Source: Lichenostomus cassidix
Taxonomy: Eukaryota > Chordata > Aves > Passeriformes > Meliphagidae
DNA: 64,000 nucleotides
Assembly (NCBI GenBank): GCA_008360975.2
Contig: VLJF02000046.1
Coordinates: 2,604,001 to 2,668,000 of the forward strand
Reading direction: 5' to 3'
How positions within the stretch are numbered: the stretch's first letter is position 1; each line of letters starts with the position of its first letter. The notes below the pieces were generated by a model that did not search any database, was not told the DNA's origin, and saw only the letters and a program-made list of their open reading frames with translations. Shown in pieces: positions 1 to 10,680 of this stretch. The translations under genes and the position numbers were made by a program.

Positions 1-290
1 TGCAGCCCTGATGTGTTACAATGGCTTTTTGGTTCCATGCAGCCCCACAGTGTCACAATGGACCCTTGGTTCCATGATGCTTTTTTCTGTCACAATGTAC
101 TATTTTTTTTGTTCCATAAAGTTTCTCAGTGTCATAAAGGTCTCCTTGGATCTGCAGTGTCACAATGGACAGTTGGTTCCATGGAGCCAATTGTCACACA
201 TTGTCACAATGGTCTCTTTGGTTCCATGAGGTTCCATAGTGTCACAGTGGACTTCTTGGTTCTGTGTGGCCCTGCTGTCACCATATCTCT
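1..290 (+). repeat. ~40-bp satellite array, copy 1 (forward)
   Basis: Tandem units of 37-42 bp carry the landmarks GTCACAATGG, CCTTGGTTCCATG and a short variable stretch. Units are imperfect, so frames stay open in several phases, but the encoded peptides only mirror the repeat. The array runs off the left edge of the window and ends against the LTR-like sequence at 272-640. The same unit order recurs near 62870-63140. Confidence 0.9.
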
Positions 291-640
291 GAAATATCAG
301 AATAAGACTCCTTAACATAATTTGGTATTAAAAAGAGGACATCATTTATTCAGATCTGAGGTCCCATGGCAGAATAACTGCTAACCTTACATGGAGTCAT
401 GATTCTACAAGTGTGTTGTTTATCTACAGTGGCTACATGTGTATTACAATTTACCCATTACCATAAAACCCACCCAAGTTCCCAGATCCAGTCCTTATTT
501 TTTCTATCACTGCACTCTTTAGTCAGATGTTTTCTTTTTCTCTTCCAACCATCCTCGCTGGGAAAGCAGACCTTGCATGCTTTGCTTCCCTGCTATAAGT
601 TCACAGGCACAGTAAAAATTGAATTAACCCTTCTGGTATC
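272..640 (-). mobile_element. LTR-like element 'LTR-A', copy 1
   Basis: On the minus strand this reads as a solo-LTR-like sequence: an AT-rich body, an AATAAA signal, and a terminal stretch ending in GATATTTCAGAGATATGGTGACA, whose tail resembles avian ERVL LTR ends. Two more copies lie at 21742-22096 (plus) and 63141-63505 (minus). In all three the ~40-bp satellite begins right at the GGTGACAG end. Family assignment is inference; no TSD was found. Confidence 0.5.
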
Positions 641-1240
641 AAGCCCAAGGCTCTGTGTGCCAAGGCAGAGGCAGGCTGGACGCAGAGCTGTCAGCAAAGG
701 AAGGGCCAGCGAGGTGGGGCAGCCGGGGGATGACGACAGCCTGCAGGGACAGAGGCGCAGGGCATGGACAGCGTAGGACAGCCTGGGCTGGAGAGGGCAG
801 AGGGATGTGCAGGAGCTGCAAGGCCCTGACAGAGCCAACCTGTGCAGCACTTTGGCCATGGCTGCTGTCCCTGGCCCTGAGGCCATGAGGAGGACACAAG
901 TGACCCTTGCAGCCCTGGGGCCTCATTGCCTCCTTGCCCCTGCCCAGCAGCCTGGCAGGGGCTGCCCCATGGTCCTGCCCTTGGCATTGCACATCCCCAC
1001 ATGCCAGTGCCCCGGGAAAAGCCCTGAGCACTGAGGGAGGGACAGGATCTGCCTTGCCAGGGGCTGGGGCTCAGGCCTTGGCCCTTTGCATTCCTGAAAC
1101 ACATCCAGCTTTGCTCAGCATCAGAGACACCTTTGCCTTGTTTGTCCCCAGCTGTCATCACTGCCTCCAGAGTTCTGCTCTAATTGAAACCTGGAGACAC
1201 TTTTTCAGTTGTGTCCCTCAGTGGGACACATTGAAACTTT
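641..1240. repeat. Duplicated non-coding block R1, copy 1
   Basis: A GC-rich block starting at GCCCAAGGCTCTGTGTGCC recurs at 10681-11250, 21190-21741 (inverted), 57008-57600 and 63506-64000. It carries open frames on both strands that are alanine, leucine, proline and cysteine rich and are not preserved consistently between copies. I recognise no protein domain. It sits upstream of the receptor genes in the two palindrome arms. Confidence 0.75.
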
Positions 1241-3013
1241 GAGATACTTGGAAGTTTGAATCTGACTTGGAGTTCTTGAGAAGTTTTTTGAACACTCTCT
1301 CAGGGACGGAGTCTCATGTAAACAACATGAAAGCCCTGAGAGGCTCATTAACGTCCTTGTGCTGTTGCTGTGCTGCTGAGCTGGGCTGGGCTCCTGGCAC
1401 AGAGGGAACTCCTGGCTACCAAGATGAGCTTCAAAAAGACATTTCTCCTGAGGAGCAGTTTCTCTCCCAGCCCAGCAGGGCTGAGGGTGCTGCCTGCAGC
1501 TACCTGAGAGGAGGGAAGCAGACAGAGGCTTAAAGCAACTGGAAGGACAGTTCTGAGCTTATTCATGGAGAAATCTTCACAGCTTCTGACACAGTAAGTC
1601 TCTGGCTGGAGGGATCTCCTAAAGCTGACACATGACAGCACAGATATGACTGTAAGGATGGCTCTGCTGGTGTTTCTGGTTTGGAGGAGGATGTGCTGCA
1701 GAGTGGGGCTGCCCTGGGCACCGTCAGAGGGACAGGGCAGGACAGCTGCTGCTGCCAGGGATGGCTGCAGGCTGGGAAGGTGGGGGTGCAGCCAGGGGTG
1801 CCCAGGGCTGTCCTGCAGAGCAGCTCCTGCAGCCCTGAGGGCTCTTTGCCATGGCCGGGGATCTGCCAGCTGCCCTGAGCAGCAGAGCTCTTGTGTCCCC
1901 TGGCAGCCAGCACAGCCCTCAGCCCGGGGGCTCGGGGCCCTCAGTCCCCTCCTGGGCCGGCAGAGCAGCACCAGAGATGAAGGGCATCTCTCCTGCCATT
2001 GCCCATTCCCTGCTGACCAGGGCCTGAGGGCGACTGTCCTGCACTGCTGCTGCCTGCGAGGGGCTGTGCAGGGCTGGGCAGGGAAAGGCTTTTCCTCAGG
2101 GCTCGGCTGTCTCTCTCCTTGCCTTGCTCAGCTGCTCCTGGCATTGCTGACAGGCTCTCTGGCAATGGCAGTTGCAGCTGCAGGGTCAGGCGCAGCCCTT
2201 GGGGCTCCTCCTGTGCAAGGTGAGCACAGCAATGAGGTGTCCCAGCTCCCTCTGCCCTGGGCAGCTCTGGGCAGGGCAGGCTGGCAGGCTGGCAATGAAA
2301 TGATTCTCCTCAATCAGTTCCATGGCCAGGACCCTTGGTGTGTCCTCGGGGTGTCCATCCAAGCTGGGAGCTGCCTTCCAGGGGACACTGGGGGACAGGA
2401 GTGTCCTTGGCCAGGAGTGAGGTTGAGACTCTGAGAAAGGCTGAGCCATTTGGCTCTGCTGTGAGTCCCTCTGCTCTCAGCTGTGTCAGGGTGAGTTTTA
2501 GGGGAACACAGGGACTGCCCTTGATCTCAGAAAGGGCAGCTGGGAACAGATGGAGCATCAGAGCAGCTCCCCTCACCCTTCACTGAGTTACAGCCAATCC
2601 TCTTGCCTTGCACAGTTCTCTCTGCTCTCCCTGAGCACAGCAGGAAATCCTCTCAAACTGCCTTTGGCTGTCACTGTTCCTTAGCCCTGGGACAGGAGAT
2701 GCTGCCAAGCTCCTCTGCCTTAGGGGCAGTTTGGTCTGATGAAGTGCAACCCAGGACTGGTCCCTGTCCCCCATTCCCATGACCACTGCTACAGAGCAGA
2801 GCTGACTCCTCGGTGTCCATGGGCAGAGCCACTGCTTGTCACAGCAACAGGGCCAGATCCCAGCAGAACTCCAGGCATGGGGCTGGAGGAAGAGCTCTGA
2901 GAAAAGGGAAATTGGGTGACACAGAGTGGCAGGGGCAGGGCTGGGAGAAAGGGCCTGGATATTGCCCAGGAAAGTCTCCCCTGACTTGTCACTGTCCTTT
3001 TCTCCATGAACAG
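1241..3013 (+). other. 5' flank and presumed untranslated region of OR copy 1
   Basis: About 1.8 kb without a recognisable coding exon, matched in inverted orientation by about 19504-21190. Several GC-rich open frames overlap, including one of 262 codons from 1646, but they share no domain with known proteins. The stretch ends in a pyrimidine-rich tract and CAG at 3011-3013, a plausible splice acceptor for the receptor coding exon, as expected for olfactory receptors whose 5' UTR exons lie upstream. Confidence 0.55.
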
Positions 3014-3036
3014 GTTCCCATGGCCAGAGGATCAAA

Positions 3037-3969
3037 ATGTCCAACAGCAGCTCCATCAGCCACTTCCTCCTCCTGCCATTCGCAGACACACGGCAGCTGC
3101 AGCTCCTGCACTTCTGCCTCTTCCTGGGCATCTCCCTGGCTGCCCTCCTGGCCAACAGCCTCATCATCAGCGCCGTAGCCTGGAACCACCGCCTGCACAC
3201 CCCCATGTTCTTCTTCCTGCTCAACCTGGCCCTGGCTGACCTGGGCTCCATCTGCACCACTGTCCCCAAAGCCATGCACAATTCCCTCTGGGACACCAGG
3301 GACATCTCCTACTCAGGATGTGCTGCACAGGTCTTTCTGCTTGTCTTTTTTGTTTCAGTAGAGATTGGTCTCCTCACCATCATGAGCTATGACCGCTATG
3401 TGTCCATCTGCAAACCCCTGCACTATGGGACCCTCCTGGGCAGCAGAGCTTGTGCCCACATGGCAGCAGCTGCCTGGGCCAGTGGCTTTCTCATTGCCTT
3501 CCTGCACACAGGAAATATATTTTCCCTGCCCCTGTGCCATGGCAATGTCCTGGGCCAGTTCTTCTGTGAAATCCCACAGATCCTCAAGCTCTCCTGCTCA
3601 CACTCCTACCTCAGGGAAATTGGACTCCTTGTGGTTAGTGCCTGTTTGGTATTTGGGTGTTTTGTGTTCCTTGTTTTCTCATATGTGCAGATCTTCAGGG
3701 CTGTGCTGAGGATCCCCTCTGAGCAGGGACGGCACAAAGCCTTTTCCACATGCCTCCCTCACCTGGCTGTGGTCTCCCTGTTTATCAGCACTGCATTTTT
3801 TGCCTACCTGAAGCCTTCATCCATCTCCTCCCCATCCCTGGATCTGACACTGTCAGTTCTGTACTCAGTGGTTCCTCCAATACTGAATCCCCTAATCTAT
3901 AGCCTGAGAAACCAGGAGCTCAAGGCTGCAGTGTGGAGACTGAGGACTGGACGATTTCAGGGACATTAA
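3037..3969 (+). CDS. Olfactory receptor, family 14-like, intact (copy 1)
   Basis: This is an odorant-binding G-protein-coupled receptor of the olfactory neuron cilia, expected to signal through the olfactory Gs protein. The 310-residue frame is full length for the family and has no introns. It has an N-terminal glycosylation site (NSS at residue 3) and seven hydrophobic segments. The hallmarks are LHTPMFFFL at the TM2 entry, SYDRYVSICKPLHY after TM3, RHKAFSTCLPHL at TM6, and NPLIYSLRNQE in TM7. The ATG follows a splice-acceptor-like CAG by 23 bp, and other in-frame starts would cut TM1. An AATAAA lies 31 bp after the stop. Its mirror copy at 18549-19481 differs at 38 of 310 residues by my count. 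OR14-type genes (bird gamma-c expansion) are the best match; an exact symbol cannot be given. Confidence 0.95.
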   Translation: MSNSSSISHFLLLPFADTRQLQLLHFCLFLGISLAALLANSLIISAVAWNHRLHTPMFFFLLNLALADLGSICTTVPKAMHNSLWDTRDISYSGCAAQVFLLVFFVSVEIGLLTIMSYDRYVSICKPLHYGTLLGSRACAHMAAAAWASGFLIAFLHTGNIFSLPLCHGNVLGQFFCEIPQILKLSCSHSYLREIGLLVVSACLVFGCFVFLVFSYVQIFRAVLRIPSEQGRHKAFSTCLPHLAVVSLFISTAFFAYLKPSSISSPSLDLTLSVLYSVVPPILNPLIYSLRNQELKAAVWRLRTGRFQGH

Positions 3970-3999
3970 ACTGGTTTCCAATTTTGGCAATCATTTTCT

Positions 4000-4005
4000 A
4001 ATAAA
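4000..4005 (+). other. Polyadenylation signal of OR copy 1
   Basis: AATAAA lies 31 bp after the receptor stop codon. It is the only such hexamer close by in the 3' flank. The 3' flank of the mirror copy has diverged, and I did not find the same signal there. Confidence 0.5.
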
Positions 4006-4139
4006 AGTCACATTTGATAGTTCTTGTTGTTTTCGTTGAGGAGTTATTTCCTGTGTTTTTTAAGATCGTCCACACAGTAAAATCACTGCTTGTGCCATTT
4101 CTCATTTTATTTCTCTCCCTCTTTGCTGTGGCCACAGTC

Positions 4140-5535
4140 TTTGTCAATGAGGAGCTGTGCTCTCAGTGGCTTTTAACAAACTAAAGGATCTTCCAGCCAA
4201 GTTTTCACCAGAGATCTCCTTTTGTTCCCTTCTGTGGAGCTGCAGCAGCAATGTCTGTGTGCAGAGCTGGGGCAGATCAGGGGTGGCACAGCAGCTGTGC
4301 CAAGGAGCAGCAGCACTTGGTGTTGCCAGTGCTGCTCCCGTGCCACTGCCCCGCTGCCCTGCTGCCCCTCGTGTTGCTGTAGGGCCTGAGTGCTTTCGGG
4401 GTCGCTGCCAGTGCTGGGGGTGGCAGTGCCGGGGCTGCAGCAGGGACAGGCCATGGGCACTGCTGGGGCACAGCTGACGCCTCAGGGCAGGGCCTGGGGG
4501 CTCGAGGCTCCTTGCCCAGGCTCTCTCCAGAACACGCCCAGGCCAATGCTGAGCAGAGAAAACCCCCGTGAGCAGCTGCAGGGTGGCCGTGGGCAGGCTG
4601 GGGGCAAACAGCATGGCTGGGGCTCTGCAAGGTCCCTGGGGGAGCTGGGAAGGAGCAGCAGAGCAGGGGCTGATCCATCCCCACTGCGCTGGACAGCCCA
4701 GGGCAGCGTCCCAGAGCGTCCTCATGGAGCTGCCAACAACATCCCCCCTTGGCAGCCCTGGCCTCTCCCCCAGCTCCCAGAGCTGCTTGATCCTTCCAGG
4801 CAGAGACACGACAGCACTGGCTCAGGAGCCCTGTTTGCATTGCACACAGCAGGCGTGAGCACCCCATGCTGTTGGTGTGGGGAGATGAACCTGAGTGAGC
4901 ACAAACACCATCAGCCCTGGGGGCCAGCAAGGGCTGGGGATGGGAGGGAAACCACTCAGCTTTGTTGTCACCTCTGAAGTCAGCCAGAAAGTTTGTTCCC
5001 ATGAGCTGTGAGTTTCCTGTCCCACTGCAGACGTTGTTGCTCAGAGCCAGGGCTGCCTGGCAGCCACCCCCAAACAGCCCTGAGCATTTCCTTTGCTTCA
5101 CCTTTGCTTTCATTCCTCTTTCCTCATCCACATTTCTTCCTCTTGCCCATCCCTGTCCCCTCCCCTGCAAACAGCCCATCCCTGTTTGCCCTTTCCTCTC
5201 TGGCCCCACTCCCCCTTTCAGTTCCTGACTTGGCACCATGGGAACATCCCTTGGTGAGCAGGATCATCCTACAAGTGCTTCATGAATTGTCTGCAGGGTC
5301 CTGCAGTGCCTTGTGCTGTTCCCTTGCCAGAGGCAGCACAGGCCAGGGGGCACATCTGGACTGCTGTGTGTGGCTGTGAGGCTCCCTGTTGTGGGGCAGT
5401 GAGGAGGAGCTGGAGAGGCTCTGCAGGACTGACAGGATGGGCTTTGGGGCCTGTGGGGAGAAGCTGAGGGCCATGGGCTGCTGGACCTTCTGAAGAGGAG
5501 GCCCAGGGCTCATCCTGCAGCTGCTTCAAGGGTGC
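4140..5535. repeat. Duplicated block U, copy 1 (OR 3' flank)
   Basis: GC-rich non-coding DNA downstream of the receptor, present inverted at 16399-18400 where a 582-bp LTR splits it. Open frames up to 320 codons occur on the minus strand but are interrupted or shifted in the other copy and show no domain. I regard the block as non-coding. Confidence 0.7.
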
Positions 5536-5539
5536 TTTC

Positions 5540-6121
5540 AGAGAATCACAGAATCAATGAGGGTGTAAAAGACATTTGAGATCATCAAGTCCAACCTGTG
5601 ACCTAACAGCACCTTGTCTGCCCTGAGCCTCCTGTTCTCCAGGATAAACAACCCCAGCTCCAAACTCAGCCACTCCTCACAGCACTTGTGTTCCAGACCC
5701 TTCCCCAGCCTTGTTGCCCTTCTCTGGACACACTCCAGCCCCTCAATGTCCTTCCTAAACTGGGGGCCCAGAACTGGACACAGCACTCGAGGTGAGGCCT
5801 CACCAGTGCCGAGTACAGGGGAAGAATCACTGCCCTGCTCCTGCTGGCCACACCATTCCTGATCCAGGCCAGCTGCCATTGGCCTCCTTGGCCACCTGGG
5901 CACACTGCTGGCTCATGTCCAGCCTGCTGTCCATCAGTGCCCCCAGGTCCCTTTTTGCATGGCCACTGTCCATCCACTCTGTCCCCAGCCTGTAGTGCTG
6001 CAGGGGTTGTTGTGGCCAAAGTGCAGGACCTGGCACTTGGTCTGGTTAAACGTCACCTTGTTGGATTTGGCCCCTGCATTCAGTCTGTCAAGGTCCCTCT
6101 GCAGAGCCCTCCTACCCTCCA
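5540..6121 (-). mobile_element. CR1 LINE 3' fragment
   Basis: On the minus strand this is the end of the CR1 reverse transcriptase frame and its 3' UTR. It encodes recognisable pieces such as [10 protein letters not shown] and [17 protein letters not shown], with stops and shifts. CR1 is the dominant avian non-LTR retrotransposon. The fragment is 5' truncated and forms the inner end of the left palindrome arm, pairing with 15776-16398. Confidence 0.9.
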
Positions 6122-6164
6122 CCCTACACTCACACCCAACTTGGTATCACTACTATTACATTAG

Positions 6165-8058
6165 GTCCTAAAGTGTCCCAATGGTCTCCTCGATTCCGTT
6201 AGCATATAGTGGCAGTGGCCCCTTGGTTCAATGGAGCCTCTCAGTGTCACAGTGGTTTTTTGTTGCTTGGGCCCTGCACTGTCACAATGGTCCCTTGCTT
6301 CCATGAGGTCTCACAGTGCAGCAATGGTCTCTGTGCTTCCACAGTTTCACAATGGCCTCTTGGTCCCATCTGGTTCCACAGTGTTTAAATTGTTTCCTTT
6401 ATTCCATGAATCCCCACCGTTTAACAATGGCCCCTTGCTTTTGGTGACAGCGGGGCCACACAGAACTAAGGAGTCCATTGTGACACTATGGAACCTCATG
6501 GAACCAAGGAGAGCATTGTGACAATGTGGGGCTCCAGGGAACCAACTGGCCATTGTGACAATATAACTCCAAGGAGACCATTGTGACACTATGGAACCTC
6601 ATGGAACCAAGGGGCCATTGTGATACTGTGAAGCCACATGGAACCCAAATCCATTGTGACACAACAGGGTCACATGGAGCCAAGGAGCCACATTGTGACA
6701 CTGCAGATCCAAGGAGATCATTAGGACACTGAGAAACTTTATGGAGCTAGAAAAAAATTTCATTGTTACACAGAAAAGCATCATGGAACCAAGGGGCCAT
6801 AGTGACACAAGGGGCTTCTTTGGAAGAAAGGAGACCATTGTTGACAGAACAGAAGCTCAAGGATCTTCATGAAACTCACTGTGACACTGTGGGGCTGCAT
6901 GGAACCAAAAAAACATTGTGACATATCAGGGCTGCTTGGAACCAATGGCCCATTGTTATACTGCAGATCCAAGGAGACCATGGTGACACTATGGAATCTC
7001 CTGGAACCATGGGTCCATTGTGACACAGCAGGGCCTCACAGAACCCAGGAGTCCACTGTGACACTATGGAACCTCATGGAACAAAGGATCCATGATGACA
7101 CTGCAGATACAAGGAGACCATTGTGACACTGAGGAACCTCAGGGAACCAAGGGTCCATTTTGTCACTGGGGAGCCCTGTGGAACCAAGGGGACCATAGTG
7201 ACACTGTGGTTCTCCATGGAACGAAGGGGCCATTCTGATGCTGCTGGGCCTCATGGAACCAAGGGCACAATAGTGACGCTATGAGGCTCCAAGGGACCAA
7301 GGCAGCATTCTTACACTGCAGAACCAAGGAGACCATTGTGACACTACAGGGCATCATGGAACCAAGGGTCCATTGTGACACAGCAGGTACTCATGAAACC
7401 ACGGAGGCCATTTTACACTTTGAGGCTTTACAGAACCAAAGAGCCATTGTGACACTGTGGGGCTCAATGGAACCAATGGTCTATTGTGACACTGCAGGGC
7501 CTCGTGGAATAATGAAGACTATTGTGACACTATAGGCCTCATTGAACAAAAAGACCATTGTGACACTTTGCAGCCCTCCAAAAGGAGGCCATTGTGACAC
7601 TACCAGGTCTCATGGAAGCAAGGAGGCATTGTGACACTACGAGGCCATGTTGGGCCAAGGGGCAATTGTGGCACTGTGTGGCACCATGGAAACCAAGGCG
7701 ACCACTGTGACACTAGCGGGCCGGGTAGAACTAAGGATTAATGTAACGGTGTGGGAACTCATAGAACCAAAGTTCAATTGTGTCTTTGCGAGGCCTCATG
7801 GAATACTGGAGACCATTATGACACTTCAAGGCTTTGTTGAATCAAGCAGGAGACCTTGTGGAACCAAGGAGCCAATTGTAACACTACAGGACCTCATGGA
7901 AGCAATGAGACAATTCTCACACTGTCAGTCCCCATGGAACCAAGGGGCCGTTGTGACACTGTGGTACCAAGGAGACCACTGTGACACTACAAGGCCTCAT
8001 GGAAGCAAGGAACCATCTTGTCGCTATGGGTCCTTGACAGGCCAAGGGGCAATTGTGG
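6165..8058 (-). repeat. ~40-bp satellite array, copy 2
   Basis: The first ~280 bp run in the forward orientation. Near 6447, at a GGTGACAGC motif, the array switches to the reverse orientation (CCATTGTGACAC ... CATGGAACCAAGG) and stays reversed. Unit order from about 6480 to 7560 matches 22100-23000, so this is a block duplication of an existing array. It is interrupted at 8059 by a solo LTR. Confidence 0.9.
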
Positions 8059-8320
8059 TGTCACTGTTGAGCCGCTAGCAGACAAAAAGACCCGGATTCT
8101 CAGCGTGGCAAGAAAAAAGAAACTTTATTATTTTGATTCCAACTTATATAGACTTTTCAGAGGTCACCCAGATTGGTCAGTCAGAGACCTCCCCCTAGGC
8201 CTGATTGGCCAGGCCTGAACTGTCCAAATCTCGAGACACTGTTTTAATAACATCCAAACTTTATCTTTGTTTATAAAACACAGGAGAAAATTCTCATGGG
8301 AAAGACCTGTGCTAGCCACA
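8059..8320 (-). mobile_element. Solo LTR (262 bp) with 6-bp TSD inside satellite
   Basis: The element begins TGTCACTG and ends GCCACA, giving TG...CA ends, and is flanked by the direct repeat TTGTGG at 8053-8058 and 8321-8326. On the minus strand it has a CCAAT-like motif, a TATATAAG box and an AATAAA signal in the U3-R order of an LTR. The empty site is visible in the neighbouring satellite at about 7660. A 6-bp TSD is typical of alpha/beta-type (ERVK) elements. Confidence 0.85.
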
Positions 8321-8930
8321 TTGTGGCACTGTGTGGCACCATTGAACCAAGGAGACCATTCTGACACTACAGAGACCCATAGCACTAAGGATTCATGTAA
8401 CAGTGTCGGAACTTGCGGAACTAAAGTTCAGTTGTGACATTGCAGGGCCTCATGGAATACTGGAGACCACTGTGACACTTTGAGGCCTCGTTGGTTGTGG
8501 AACCAACGAGACCCTTCTGAAGTTGTGAGTCCCCATGGAACCAAGGGGCCGTTGTGACACTGCGGTACCAAGGAGACCACTGTGACACTGCAAGGCCTCA
8601 TGGAAGCAAAGAAGCCAAGGAGCCATTGTGATCCTGAGGAGCACAATAGAACTGTGGGGCCACTGAGACAATGCTGAACTGTATGGAATCGTGGAGACCA
8701 TTGTGACACTCTGCAGCCACATGAAACCAAGGAGCCATTGTGTCATTGTGCAGTCCCATGGAACCAAGGAAACCATTTTGACATTGCAAGGCCTCATGGA
8801 AGCAAGGGACCATTGTGACACTACGGGACTTCATGGAAACAAGGGGCCAGTGTGACACAGCGGGGCCTTGTAGAACCAAGGATCCAATATGACACTACCA
8901 TTGTGACACTGTAGGGCCTGGTGGATCCAA
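8321..8930 (-). repeat. ~40-bp satellite array, copy 2 continued
   Basis: Same reverse-orientation units as before the LTR, with GTGACACT, CATGGAACCAAGG and CCATTGTGACA landmarks. It decays into unrelated sequence near 8930. Confidence 0.85.
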
Positions 8931-8989
8931 GGGAACAGGTAACAGGTCTGGTTGGCTTGGCCTGACTGGTCCAACTGATGTTGTTTTGT

Positions 8990-9611
8990 CGAGGGTCTCT
9001 TCTTATGTGCCCCTGAAATACTGGGGCTCTGGGCTTTCCTTCAAATGGAAAAGAACTGTGCTTCTCATCCAGGCATCCATGGCCAAAAGGGGATTCCCCC
9101 TCCAAAATTCCCTATATCCAGGGATTGCTCCTAGACAAAAGCTTCCAGGACAGATGGATCTGGCAGACCTTGGCCTCTGGTGGCTACTGCTAATCTGCCC
9201 CTGAAACACTGGGGCTTAGTGCTTTCCTTCCTAGGGAAAACAACCATCCTTCTTCTCCAGGTTCCCATGGCCAAAACTGGGATTCCACACCCAAAAGTCC
9301 TATATCCAATGATTGTTCCTATACGAAAGTGGCCAGGACAGACATGTCTGGCTGGCCTGGGGCTCCTGAAGACCAGCTCTCACCTGCCTTCCAAACACTG
9401 GGGCTCCATGCTTTCCTTCCTATGGGAAAGAACTGTCCTTCTTCTCCAGGCGTAAATGGCTGAAATGGGGATTCCACATTAAAAATTCTGTATATCCAAG
9501 GGTTACTTGTGGACAATCCTGCCAGGACAGACAGGTCTGGCTGGCCTTGGCCTCTGGTGGCTGCCATTCATCAGCCAATGAAACACTGGGGGTCTGTGGT
9601 TTCCTTCCTGT
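8990..9611 (+). repeat. ~189-bp satellite, three-plus tandem monomers
   Basis: The landmark CTGGGG (in ACACTGGGGCT-like context, then GCTTTCCTTCC) recurs at 9021, 9209, 9398 and 9586, so the period is 188-189 bp. Other shared words in each monomer are ATGGCCAAAA, GGGATTCC and CCAGGACAGA. Monomers are diverged from one another. A lone related monomer sits at 10110-10330. The length is close to the roughly 190-bp class of songbird centromeric satellites, but identity with any named family cannot be judged here. Confidence 0.8.
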
Positions 9612-10075
9612 GGAGACCATTGTGACTCTGTAGGACCCTGTGGAACCATGGAGACCATTATGACACTTTGGGACCTTGTGAAATGAAGGGACCATTGTGA
9701 CACTGCAGGGTACCATGGATTCAAGGGACCATTGTGACATTGTGGGAACTCATGGAACCAAGAAGATCATTGTGGCACTGTGGGGCTGCATGGTCCCAAG
9801 GGTCCCAGTATGAAGCAGCAGGGCTTTGTGGAACCAAGAGGCCATTGTTGCATTACAGGGCCTTATGGAACCAAAGGGCCATTGTGATCCTGCAGGGCAC
9901 CATGGATCCATGGAGACCATTGTGGCATTGCAAGGCTCCATGGAATCATGTGACATGGAAACCATTGTGACAGTGTAGGGCCTCATGGAAGAAAGGGGAC
10001 ATTGTGATGCTTCAGAAGCAAGGAGAACATTGTCACAATGTGGGGCTCCATGGAAGCAAGAGAACATGGAACAGG
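9612..10075 (-). repeat. ~40-bp satellite array, copy 3
   Basis: Reverse-orientation units lie between the ~189-bp satellite monomers, starting at GGAGACCATTGTGACTC. Confidence 0.85.
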
Positions 10076-10109
10076 TCTGGTTGCCTTGGCCGCCCCTGCA
10101 CCACCTGAG

Positions 10110-10330
10110 AAGTCATGCTGATCTTGGCATGTGGAGGGCTGCATCTCATCAGTACCGTGGAGCGCTGGGGCTCTGTGCTTTCGTTCCAATGGAAAAGAAC
10201 CGTCCTTCTTGTCTCGGTGTCAATGGCCAAAAGTGGGATTCTACCTCCTGAATTCCATCTATCCAAAGATTGCTTCCAGAAGAAAGTAGCTAAGACAGAC
10301 AGGTCTGGCTGGCCTTGTCCTCTGGCAATT
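10110..10330 (+). repeat. Isolated monomer of the ~189-bp satellite
   Basis: The words GCGCTGGGGCTCTGTGCTTTC, ATGGCCAAAAGTGGGATTC and AAGACAGACAGGTCTGGCTGG match the monomers at 8990-9611 in the same order and orientation. About 460 bp of the ~40-bp satellite separates it from them. Confidence 0.75.
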
Positions 10331-10680
10331 CTCCTAGACTATGAGCTGAATGTTTTCATTTGCAAACACCTTAGAGAGAGCCCAGAGATCTCCCAAGGTG
10401 GGGATTGGAGGACTTAAGCGCATGACCACTATGTAGGGACAAAGGAGCTCTGTGCTCAGTGGAGTGGAGATTGAGGAGAGTAGGGGAGAACCCTGGGGAG
10501 GGCTTGAAGATGATGGGGTTCAGAGATGGTGGATCCTTTTGATATAGTAGAGAAGAGCCTGAGAAAGAAAGAATTAATGCCCAGTGAAGCTGAGGAGGCC
10601 CACATGGGACACAAGGAGAAAGGAATTTCTCTCCCATGGCAGTGCTGTGGTGCAACACATCCCCCAGAAGGAGTCTGGGT
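10331..10680. other. Non-coding flank shared with 56750-57007
   Basis: No gene is recognised. The last ~200 bp (from GAGGGCTTGAAG to CCCCCAGAAGGAGTCTGG) resemble the DNA preceding the R1 copy at 57008. That gives this R1 copy a different left neighbour from the palindrome-arm copies, which start at LTR-A. Confidence 0.55.

Larger units (their letters stand above)
1..6121. repeat. Left arm of a large inverted repeat
   Basis: Read outward from 6121 to 1, the order is CR1 fragment, block U, olfactory receptor, receptor 5' flank, block R1, LTR-A and ~40-bp satellite. The same order, inverted, is found from about 15815 to 22340. Similarity is easy to follow by eye over coding and non-coding DNA, with small indels and one LTR insertion in the right arm. 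The arm continues beyond the window start. Confidence 0.9.

Noticed and set aside
1646..2434. 262-codon plus-strand open frame upstream of the first receptor
   Set aside because: Low-complexity Gly, Cys, Ser and Leu composition, no domain, and broken in the inverted copy (20107-20751). GC-rich non-coding DNA explains it.
4277..5239. 320-codon minus-strand open frame in block U
   Set aside because: Not preserved in the mirror copy at 16695-18400, Ala/Pro/Cys rich, and overlapped by open frames in other phases.
6347..8730. Many 70-140-codon frames reading like SQWSPWFHEA repeats
   Set aside because: They are translations of the ~40-bp satellite and occur on whichever strand carries the CACAATGG orientation.
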